Positions 25,950-33,331 of a DNA stretch of 64,000 nucleotides are shown piece by piece. The DNA lies in NCBI GenBank assembly GCA_002842205.1, contig PHCI01000018.1, forward strand, positions 18,114-82,113, written 5' to 3'. The notes beneath the pieces are model-generated. The model saw nothing but the letters and a program-made list of their open reading frames with translations. It did no database searches and was not told where the DNA came from. The stretch is from Betaproteobacteria bacterium HGW-Betaproteobacteria-3. GTDB lineage: Bacteria; Pseudomonadota; Gammaproteobacteria; Burkholderiales; Burkholderiaceae_C. Numbering within the stretch: position 1 is the stretch's first letter; each line of letters opens with the position of its first letter. The position numbers and the translations under genes were made by a program.

Positions 25950-27457
25950 CAGTGCACCCCCGTGCGGCGGTAGATTTCGCGGTAGCCGTCAATCACGATG
26001 GATTGCTGGTAATAGCGTTCGACGCGTGCAATGCCCGCCTGCTGCGCGGCACGCCAGCGCGCGGTGTCGGTCAACAGCGAATGGGCGGACCGGGCCAGCG
26101 CGTCATAGTCGACGATGGGCACGACCTCGCCGGCCGGGCCCAGGGCACGGTCGGCGGGCTCATTGCCTTCGATCAGGTCGCGGCAGGCGCCCACATCGGT
26201 GGCCAGCGCCGGCACGCCACTGGCCAGGCCTTCCAGAATGACCAGCGGAAACGCTTCGCTGATGGAAGTCAGCACCTGCAGCCCGAGCTGGGGCAGCATG
26301 TCCTCGACCTTCTGGAAGCCCATGAAGCGGATGGTGTTCTCGAGCTGCAGGCTTTTCACCAGCGCCTTGCATTCCTCTACGTACACCGGGTCTTCTTCCT
26401 CGGGGCCGATCAGCCAGCCCTGCACTTCGGGCAGCTTGTCAACCAGCACACCCACCGCACGGATGAAGGTCTTGATGTCCTTGATGGGCACGATGCGCCC
26501 GATGAGGCCCAGCACCAAGGGAGTTTGTTCAGGGCGGCGTGCGCGCAGCGGGGCAAAGCGCGCCACGTCCACGCCGTTGGGAATGAGCTGCGTGCGCCGG
26601 GCGTCGGCGCCGTCGCGAATCTGCCGCTGCCGGTTTTGCTCGTACAGGGTGACGATCGGGTTGGCCGCGTGGTACACCAGCCGACCAATGCCTTCGAACA
26701 TGCGGATCCACGCCTGGTGGTGGTGTTCCATGCCGGAGTCGGCCGCGTGGCTGGCCCCGACCGGCACTTCGCGCAGGAACAGCGACTGCAGCTCGATCTT
26801 GCGTTCCTTGGTGTAGATGCCGTGCTCGGTGAGGATCAGCGGGCGCCCGGTGAGCTGCTGCAGCATGGCGCCGAGCAGGCCGGCGTAACCCGTGGTGACG
26901 GTATGAAAAACCCGCGTGGGCCCGACCGTGCGCGCGATGGCGGCCAGTTTCAGAAGCGGCGCGTGCATGTTGCGCACCGACCAGAAATACGACTGAAAAG
27001 GCGCCTGTGGGCAATAGCGCGCGTAGCTCTCGCGGATTTGTGCCCAGGCGGCCTTGCTGTAGAAGAAGTCGTCGGCGTCGCCGGCCTTGGCCAGGTCTTT
27101 CTGGAGCACCACGCGGTCCAGCCAGTCTTTTTTGGGCGCACCCTCGGGGTGGCGGAACCAGTCGTGCAACTGGTCGCTTGCGGCAAAATAGTCGGCGTTC
27201 CCGTCACGCGCCCTGGGCTTGTCAGACGCCACTTCGCCGGTCAGGTAGTGCGGGTGCAGTTCCAGCACGTTGGGCGGCAGCTGGTAGCGGACCTGCTCAT
27301 CGGGCAGTTTTTCCGCCCCCAGATGGACCAGCGAGAAATTGAGCTCGGGCAGCCCCTCGATCAGCTGGTGCACCCAGCTGGAGACGCCCCCCCGCACATA
27401 CGGGTAGGAGCCTTCGAGCAGCAGCGTGATGTCCACGCTACGAGGCGGCAGCGGCAT
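25949..27457 (-). CDS. pelF: Pel polysaccharide glycosyltransferase PelF
   Basis: Cytosolic GT4-type retaining glycosyltransferase, 502 residues, the predicted Pel polymerase using UDP-activated N-acetylgalactosamine. It begins DITLLLEGSYPYVRGGVSSWVH, a strong PelF signature. The C-terminal Rossmann half has GLIGRIVPIKDIKT and the E-x7-E motif in SEAFPLVILEGLASG. It overlaps pelE by 20 bases and touches pelG by one. The start at 27457 was chosen because the signature region begins there and longer frames would run deep into pelE. Confidence 0.96.
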   Translation of the reverse strand: MPLPPRSVDITLLLEGSYPYVRGGVSSWVHQLIEGLPELNFSLVHLGAEKLPDEQVRYQLPPNVLELHPHYLTGEVASDKPRARDGNADYFAASDQLHDWFRHPEGAPKKDWLDRVVLQKDLAKAGDADDFFYSKAAWAQIRESYARYCPQAPFQSYFWSVRNMHAPLLKLAAIARTVGPTRVFHTVTTGYAGLLGAMLQQLTGRPLILTEHGIYTKERKIELQSLFLREVPVGASHAADSGMEHHHQAWIRMFEGIGRLVYHAANPIVTLYEQNRQRQIRDGADARRTQLIPNGVDVARFAPLRARRPEQTPLVLGLIGRIVPIKDIKTFIRAVGVLVDKLPEVQGWLIGPEEEDPVYVEECKALVKSLQLENTIRFMGFQKVEDMLPQLGLQVLTSISEAFPLVILEGLASGVPALATDVGACRDLIEGNEPADRALGPAGEVVPIVDYDALARSAHSLLTDTARWRAAQQAGIARVERYYQQSIVIDGYREIYRRTGVH

Positions 27458-28463
27458 GGCGGGCCCCCTCCCAATAGGCGGCAACCCGGCCAAACCCCGG
27501 CTGGCTGCGGGCCGCACCCGCTTCGCGCAGGCGGAGCCGGATTTCGGTGTAGCGGCCGGCGTGGAACGCAATGGCGGCGCGCTGGGGCGCGATCTGCCGC
27601 GGGTCAACACCACATTTCTCGGCCCCATCGAATGCGTCAGAGGCGGCGTCGAGCCAGCGCTCGGCCAGCAAGATCCGCCCCAGCAGGAAGTGCAGGCCCC
27701 CGTCCACCGGCCGCATCTGCAGCGCCGACAACACCTGTTCACGCGCGCGCGCACACAGCGAGAGCTGCGTGCTCGACAACTGCGGCGCCAGTTGGGCAAA
27801 TTCCCAGTAGTCGTGCGCCAGCGCCTTGTGCAACAGAAACGCTTGTTCAGGCAGGGCTTGGTCCAGCAGCGCCAGCCGCTTGCGGGTGCGCTCCTCGATC
27901 GATTTGTCCTTGCGGTTCAACAGCGCGTAAGCCAGCAGCCGGACTTCGTCTTCCGGGTCTTTCAGCGCCCGACGCAGCAAGGGCACAGCCAGCCGGTCGT
28001 CCAGCGACAGCGTGGAAATGACGGCCTCGGCCCGCCTTTTGGGGTCGGGCGAATGCTGCAACGACCCCGCCAGGCCCGCTGCCCATGAAGGGCGAGCCCC
28101 CTCGCCCGCGTCGGCCGGGCCGTGCGGGAGCCTGAGCGGGCGCGGATGCTTCCACACCATGGCGCGGCCTGCCGGGTTGGGCAACAGCAGCGCCGGCGCG
28201 AGGCACAGCAAGAGACCGGCCATGCCCAGCACCGGCAACGCCAGCGCCACGGCAAAAGCGAAACCCATCGCCTGGGGGACGCGCTGGCGGTAGGGGGCGG
28301 GCAACAAGGCCACCCAGGCCGGTGCAAACAGCAGGCAGGCCACTGTGTGGATGACGGCAAACCGCAGGGTCAGGGCCGCCGGGGCGTGCACGTCCATCAC
28401 CAGACGCATGGCGACGGCGTCCAGCATCAGGAAGATCACGCAAAGCGGCCAGGCGATGGTCAT
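27438..28463 (-). CDS. pelE: PelE-like membrane/TPR protein
   Basis: 341 residues. Three hydrophobic segments occupy about 1-105, followed by a soluble helical half with TPR/HEAT-like repeats (LSLDDRLAVPLLRRALKDPEDEVRLLAYALL and later PVDGGLHFLLGRILLAERWLDAA). This membrane-plus-TPR plan matches PelE, which links PelD and PelG in the inner-membrane complex. It overlaps pelD by four bases and pelF by 20. Sequence similarity to PelE is low by eye, so the name rests on architecture and position. Confidence 0.82.
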   Translation of the reverse strand: MTIAWPLCVIFLMLDAVAMRLVMDVHAPAALTLRFAVIHTVACLLFAPAWVALLPAPYRQRVPQAMGFAFAVALALPVLGMAGLLLCLAPALLLPNPAGRAMVWKHPRPLRLPHGPADAGEGARPSWAAGLAGSLQHSPDPKRRAEAVISTLSLDDRLAVPLLRRALKDPEDEVRLLAYALLNRKDKSIEERTRKRLALLDQALPEQAFLLHKALAHDYWEFAQLAPQLSSTQLSLCARAREQVLSALQMRPVDGGLHFLLGRILLAERWLDAASDAFDGAEKCGVDPRQIAPQRAAIAFHAGRYTEIRLRLREAGAARSQPGFGRVAAYWEGARHAAAAS

Positions 28464-29947
28464 GGCACGGCTTTCAGGGTCGGGTCTTGCCGGTCGGCTT
28501 CGGGCGTGGTTTGCGGCGGGACGTCGATGGCACAGGTGGCGTAGACCTGCGCCAGCAGATCGTCGGCGGTGAAGGCCCGGTCGAGCATCCACAGCCACGC
28601 GGCCATGCCTTCGGCGGTGGCACCCTGGGCCAGGGCCGCGCTTTGCATGCGGGCCAGGTAAGCGCGCGCGCCCGCTTCCGGTGTCAGGGGCATGAGCTTG
28701 ACCACCACGGGGTGGCCGTCCCGGTCGATCGACGTCCAGCTCTGGTCCAGGCCGCGCCCGTCTTGCAGGCACAACGCCACCAGCACGTCACGGTGCGGCA
28801 CGTCCAGCACCTTGCAGGCCACCAGCGCGACCGACAGTTCGTGCTTGTCAACGTCCTTCAGGTGGCGCTGCAGGCTTTCGCGCAAGGTGTAGCGCCCCTC
28901 GGTGTCGCCCATGGGCCGGGGACGGTGCGCCAGGATGTCGCCCATGTGCGAGCCGAGCACGCCCAGCAACGCGAACGTGTCCTGGTTGACCTGGGTAAAG
29001 GGCATGTCATGGACGCTGACCACCCCATGGATGTGGCCGGTGGAATCGACCAGCGGAACGATCGCCAGCACCTGGTCCAGGCTGGCGTCGTGCTCGGGAT
29101 GCACGCTGGTCAGCGTGCCGGTCTGCAGTGTTTCGCGCAGCAGCGGGTTGAAGATCGACAGTTCGGGCGCGTTGCCCGCCCGGGCCACGGCCGGCAGGCG
29201 CAGCATGCCCCGCTCGTTGAGCGCATACACATTGGCGGCGTACAGGCCCGCCTGCTCCACCATGATCTCCAGCAAGGCCTCGGCGAGGCCGTCGAGCGGC
29301 TCCTGGGCGACACGGTCAAAGCAGGGTTCGCGTTGCTTGAGCCGCTCCAGGGCGGTGCGCAGGTTGTTTTCACCGCCCACCATGCGCTGTTCAAGTTGCG
29401 CGTGCGACACCTGCAGCAGGTGGTAGGCATTGGTGAACTGGGACAGGCGCGTCTGGTGATGGCGGCTGAGCACGTCAAGCTGGCGCACCCGTGCGGTCCA
29501 GAGGTCACGCGCCTCGCCGGCGCCCATGCCGGCGATCATGAGGCCGATGATCTGCGCCCCCGGAAAAGCGCCCAGCATGCCGGGATGGGCTAGCGTGACC
29601 CAGACGACGGCGCCCGACATCATGGCCGCGGCACCCGTCCCCGCGTTGAACCCGTGGCGCAGCCCCAGCAGCAGCGGGCTCAGGCAAAGGAGTGGCAGTA
29701 CGTGCTGCAACGCCTGCATCGGCACCCACCACAACAGGGCCAGCGGAATCAGCCCCCCGAACACCAGCACCTCGGTCGTGACGGTCCGCGTGGAGGCCCC
29801 GGCGGCGGCAGTTTCGGGGTCACGGCCTTGGCGGTCGGTCACCGCCAGCCCTTTCGCCAGATCCGGCGCGAGCGCGGGCAGCACCAGGCCCGCCACGCGG
29901 GGCGCATCGGGTGCTGCGGATTCACGACCCCACGTTGGCCACTTCAC
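28460..29947 (-). CDS. pelD: Cyclic-di-GMP receptor PelD
   Basis: Inner-membrane regulator, 495 residues. N-terminal hydrophobic helices (about 70-170) precede a GAF domain (about 210-350) and a degenerate GGDEF-like domain with no GG(D/E)EF motif. A candidate I-site RGLD, Arg398 to Asp401, fits the RxxD that binds c-di-GMP in Pseudomonas PelD and turns on polymer synthesis. GTG start at 29947 with AGAAAGG seven bases upstream. A GGDEF-EAL enzyme is encoded just beyond the operon head, giving a local source or sink for the ligand. Confidence 0.9.
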   Translation of the reverse strand: MKWPTWGRESAAPDAPRVAGLVLPALAPDLAKGLAVTDRQGRDPETAAAGASTRTVTTEVLVFGGLIPLALLWWVPMQALQHVLPLLCLSPLLLGLRHGFNAGTGAAAMMSGAVVWVTLAHPGMLGAFPGAQIIGLMIAGMGAGEARDLWTARVRQLDVLSRHHQTRLSQFTNAYHLLQVSHAQLEQRMVGGENNLRTALERLKQREPCFDRVAQEPLDGLAEALLEIMVEQAGLYAANVYALNERGMLRLPAVARAGNAPELSIFNPLLRETLQTGTLTSVHPEHDASLDQVLAIVPLVDSTGHIHGVVSVHDMPFTQVNQDTFALLGVLGSHMGDILAHRPRPMGDTEGRYTLRESLQRHLKDVDKHELSVALVACKVLDVPHRDVLVALCLQDGRGLDQSWTSIDRDGHPVVVKLMPLTPEAGARAYLARMQSAALAQGATAEGMAAWLWMLDRAFTADDLLAQVYATCAIDVPPQTTPEADRQDPTLKAVP

Positions 29948-30011
29948 GTGAGAACCTTTCTGGATGACGTTTGCCCCGTCAGGGGTACTGCAATGCAAAC
30001 CATGGGAGCAA

Positions 30012-31868
30012 TCAAAAATCGTGCCGGTAAGAGACCGTCGCGGACCGCGTGGCCTGTGCCTGGAAAATACTTTTCACGTCGCCATACGAAGCTTCGAGCC
30101 GGATGTCGCTGACCCGGGTGACCGGAATCGCCACCACCAGGCGCGCCGTGTACACCAACTCATTGGCAGGCCATTGCTTGCCGACCCAGGCGTCCAGCGA
30201 CCCGCGCAGGCGGCGCTGGGGTCCGTCGGGCCCGCCGAGTTGCAGCGTGCTGCCGACGCCAAAGGTGCGGAAGCGGCGGGCCAGCACGCTGTCGATGGTC
30301 TGGAACGGCGAAAGAACTCCGCCGATCAGCCCCGGGGGCAGGTCGTCCACCAGGCGGTTGCGTTCGGCGCTGCCCGATGCGCGGACCCGCCAGACCGGCG
30401 TGCCGGAATAGACCGTGCCGCCCAACTCGCCTTCGACACGGTCGCCATGGCCCAGCGGGGCGCCCTTGCGGGTGTGAAAGTTCTGCAACGCGTACTCGAT
30501 CCGCGCATAGGACGCGGGGGTCAGATTGGCCGACAGGCCCGCAGCAAGACGGTCTTTGGCGCCGATCATGCGCAGTGCCGACGATTCTTCCGTCACCCGG
30601 TTGACCCAGGCGTCCAGCCGGAATTGCAGTTGCCGGGCCAGGGACCGGGCGTATTCGAGGCGGCCGAAGGTCAGCGAGGTGTCGGAGCGCTGATTGGTTC
30701 CGAGCGTCATGCGCACCGGCGAAACGCCCAGTGCATAGTCGGCGATGAACGCGACTTCGGTTTCATTGCGGATACCCTGCAGGTTCAGGCCACCGGGGTC
30801 GGTACGGAACCGTGAATGGGCGAGGTCTGCGGTCAGGCGGACCGAATCCAGCGGGAGGCTGAACGAACCCCCTGTCTGCGTGATGTCGAGATCGCCCAGA
30901 TTCCTTTGGGAGGCCTTCAATTCGACGCGGCGCGACAGCGCGAGCTGCAGTTCGGCCTGGTGCTGCAACAACAGTTCACGCAGGGGGCTCTGGGCCTCCG
31001 GCAGTTGGGCGTCCACCAGGTCAAGCGCTTCGCGGTTGCGGCCCAGCCGCCGCAGCGCCGTGATGCGGTCGGGCACGGAAAGCTCTGGGGCGCGCTCCTG
31101 CACCACCTTGGCGAGCATGGGCCGGTCGTTCAGCCCCAGTGCCACCGCCAGCGTCTGGTAGGCTGGCAGGGTGTGCTGATGGTCCCCGGCACGCGCGAGC
31201 CAGTCGCGGGCCTCCGCGAATTTCTCCTGCGCCAGGCTGGAGGCCACCAGTTTTTCGTAAACATCCACATCGGTGTAGCCACGCGCCAGCAGGTCCTTGA
31301 GCGCCTGGTCGCCGGCACTGTCACCCTCCAGGCCACGCTGGGCCGAGGCGTAGGCCAGCAGCAGCGCCTTGGCTTGCGCGCGAGGCATCTTGTCGATGCC
31401 CTCCATGGCGGACTTCAGGTGCGGCAGGGCGTTGCTGCGGATGCGCTGGGCCTCGTCCGGCCGTCCGGCCTGCGCCAGCACCTCGGCGTAGCTGACTTGC
31501 CATGGATGGTCTTGCGGGTTGGCCGCCACCTGCTTGCCGTACCAGATGAGCGATTCGTCCACGCGCTGGAGTTGAAGCAGCGCCACCGCGTAGGCCGCCC
31601 AGTAAGCCGGGTCGGCCTGCGCCTCGGCTTGCCAGGCCTGCAACCGGTCGGCCAGCAGCGCCTTTTCGGGGCCACCGCCGATCTGCAGCCACAGCCACTG
31701 GACCCGGTCGGCGGCCGAAGTCGGGGCCGCCACGGGTGCGCTGGTTTGGGCCACCACGCTCAATGGCGCGACAACGGCACCGCAGGCAAGCGCCGACGCC
31801 AACACCCAATGGTGCAATGGGTGGGCGGCCCTTGTGTTGCGGGCCGAGGCAGGAAGGTGTCGACTCAT
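30012..31868 (-). CDS. pelB: PelB-like outer-membrane TPR/porin protein (short form)
   Basis: 618 residues. A basic head and hydrophobic signal (about 18-42) are followed by TPR-like helices (about 60-320, such as AYWAAYAVALLQLQRVDESLIWYGKQ) and a C-terminal beta-rich part ending in Phe (SYRHDF), typical of an outer-membrane barrel. PelB in Pseudomonas exports Pel through its barrel while its TPRs bind PelA; it is about 1190 residues, so this version has far fewer TPRs. It overlaps the upstream hydrolase gene by four bases (ATGA). Confidence 0.85.
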   Translation of the reverse strand: MSRHLPASARNTRAAHPLHHWVLASALACGAVVAPLSVVAQTSAPVAAPTSAADRVQWLWLQIGGGPEKALLADRLQAWQAEAQADPAYWAAYAVALLQLQRVDESLIWYGKQVAANPQDHPWQVSYAEVLAQAGRPDEAQRIRSNALPHLKSAMEGIDKMPRAQAKALLLAYASAQRGLEGDSAGDQALKDLLARGYTDVDVYEKLVASSLAQEKFAEARDWLARAGDHQHTLPAYQTLAVALGLNDRPMLAKVVQERAPELSVPDRITALRRLGRNREALDLVDAQLPEAQSPLRELLLQHQAELQLALSRRVELKASQRNLGDLDITQTGGSFSLPLDSVRLTADLAHSRFRTDPGGLNLQGIRNETEVAFIADYALGVSPVRMTLGTNQRSDTSLTFGRLEYARSLARQLQFRLDAWVNRVTEESSALRMIGAKDRLAAGLSANLTPASYARIEYALQNFHTRKGAPLGHGDRVEGELGGTVYSGTPVWRVRASGSAERNRLVDDLPPGLIGGVLSPFQTIDSVLARRFRTFGVGSTLQLGGPDGPQRRLRGSLDAWVGKQWPANELVYTARLVVAIPVTRVSDIRLEASYGDVKSIFQAQATRSATVSYRHDF

Positions 31869-32761
31869 TGCGCGGTTCCATCGGGAAGCGTGTCGAGGCC
31901 CGGGTGGGCCACCCACGCAGAAAAACCCAGCGCGGCGATGCGCGCTGCCGTCTGCCGCGCCAGCCCGGGGGCGTTTTCCGCGACGTAATCAATGACCGTG
32001 ACCGGCAGGCCATGGCGCTCACGGGCTTCGGTCAGGCGGGCCAGCAGCCAGCTGCGATCTTCCGGGCTCACGCTCACGTATTCACGGGTCTGCGCGTTCC
32101 AGCCCTGAAACAAGGACTCGGCCGCCAGGCCGCAGACGATGGAAGCGACTTCGGGAAGCGCCTCAAACCCCCGGTTCAACATCAGCTGGACGCCGGCAAA
32201 GCGCTGGTGCATGGCGCGAATGAGCGCGACCAGTGCCCGGGACTGGGCCAGGCGGTCCACCGGGTGGGCCACGGCCAATTGGTAGCTGTCGAGTGTGTCC
32301 AGGAAAAAGCCCCGGTAGCCGTCGGCCCACAGGCCCGCCATGCGCTCTTCCAGCAAAAACCGTTGCCAGTCCGGGTGGGTCAGATCGGCCACGCGGCTTT
32401 GCCAGGCCGCGTTGGCGCCCAGAAACAGCGCAGGCGACAGCGCGCGCGTGCAAGCCCGCCAGCCCTCGGCCTCACCGACACTGACATAGGCAAAGACCTC
32501 GGCACCGTTTTGCCGCAGGCCCGCCAGATCGGTCAGCGCATCGGCCTCGACCACCACACGGGGAAACCGCGACAGCGCCGCCACGGGCACCGGGGTGCCG
32601 TAATAAAACGCGGTCTGCACCCGCGGCAAGGTCTTGCGGCGTTGCAGCAGCCGCGAAAATGCAGCACCGAAGGACATGGCGCCTTTTGCGGAAGGGGTGT
32701 CGGGATGCCGGTGGCCGGCGTTGTGATGGCGCCGCAGGACCGGCGAGAGTGGGCGCGTCAT
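31865..32761 (-). CDS. PelA-type hydrolase domain protein (GH114-like, stand-alone)
   Basis: 298 residues matching only the N-terminal glycoside hydrolase part of PelA: TAFYYGTPVPVAALSRF, VVVEADAL, VFAYVSVGEAEGW and GFFLDTLDSYQLA with Asp155 and nearby acidic residues as catalytic candidates. The reductase-like and deacetylase domains of full PelA are absent. No Sec signal or lipobox is visible at either of the possible starts, which is odd for a periplasmic enzyme. GGAG seven bases upstream supports the 32761 start. It precedes pelB by a four-base overlap, the normal pelA-pelB position. Confidence 0.85.
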   Translation of the reverse strand: MTRPLSPVLRRHHNAGHRHPDTPSAKGAMSFGAAFSRLLQRRKTLPRVQTAFYYGTPVPVAALSRFPRVVVEADALTDLAGLRQNGAEVFAYVSVGEAEGWRACTRALSPALFLGANAAWQSRVADLTHPDWQRFLLEERMAGLWADGYRGFFLDTLDSYQLAVAHPVDRLAQSRALVALIRAMHQRFAGVQLMLNRGFEALPEVASIVCGLAAESLFQGWNAQTREYVSVSPEDRSWLLARLTEARERHGLPVTVIDYVAENAPGLARQTAARIAALGFSAWVAHPGLDTLPDGTAQ

Positions 32762-32790
32762 TTCAGAACTCCAATGCGCGGCCCGGCCGG

Positions 32791-33099
32791 TTACTCGTCG
32801 TCCTCGAACTCGGCCCAACGGGAAGAGGGGCCGTCGTCCTTGGTGGCCACCGAAGCGTCCATGTCTACGACAATGATGACTTCACCACCAAAGCGCCCCA
32901 CGCCCAGCGTCCGCATGAGGGCTTGCTCTTTTTCAGGATGGTCAAGGCGCAGAAAGCAGATCGCCTGCTTGGTCCGCTCATGCATGGTGGTCAGGATGTC
33001 AAGCCGCGTGACGCGACCGAACTGGCCCGCAAGGGTGTGCAATGCGGGCTTTAAAGTTGCAACATCAGGGCATTGCCGTAAGTCACTCAGTGCGTTCAT
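32791..33099 (-). CDS. Small RRM-like/hypothetical protein heading the pel operon
   Basis: A 102-residue cytosolic protein, start at 33099 with AGGGA upstream. Its centre (RLDILTTMHERTKQAICFLRLDH through GGEVIIVVDM) has a beta-alpha-beta look that recalls compact ferredoxin-like or RRM folds, and it ends in an acidic tail (WAEFEDDE). It is the first gene of the leftward pel operon, 29 bases before the hydrolase gene. I cannot assign a function. It could tune expression or be a small protein partner. Confidence 0.65.
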   Translation of the reverse strand: MNALSDLRQCPDVATLKPALHTLAGQFGRVTRLDILTTMHERTKQAICFLRLDHPEKEQALMRTLGVGRFGGEVIIVVDMDASVATKDDGPSSRWAEFEDDE

Positions 33100-33331
33100 G
33101 GTGGGTTCCCTTGCTTCTTCGTTCGGCCAATCAAGGCGGGCAAATTGCCGCTTTTTAGCTCTTAACTATTAGCTTACACCATCAGTAACAGGAAGTCACA
33201 GTAAAGTTACAAATTGGTATTAGTTCACTAGAAAGTATGACAAAAATGACGCAGTTGTTGACTTTGGCCCCGTTTGAAGGGCCAATAGGCAGGATTGTTC
33301 GTGTTTTGTAAGTAAAACCCTGATTGCAGCA
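33100..33331. promoter_or_regulatory. AT-rich divergent control region of the pel operon and the GGDEF-EAL gene
   Basis: The longest gap in the window (232 bases), and clearly AT-richer than its surroundings between 33150 and 33330. It contains a 7-bp perfect inverted repeat TTGGCCC/GGGCCAA (33264-33270 and 33279-33285). Both flanking genes concern c-di-GMP or Pel, so shared regulators are expected. No single convincing -35/-10 pair stands out. Confidence 0.6.

Noticed and set aside
33130..33156. Terminator-like hairpin read rightward (GCGGGCAAATTGCCGC then T run)
   Set aside because: Imperfect short stem; no rightward gene precedes it. Probably part of the AT-rich control region by chance.
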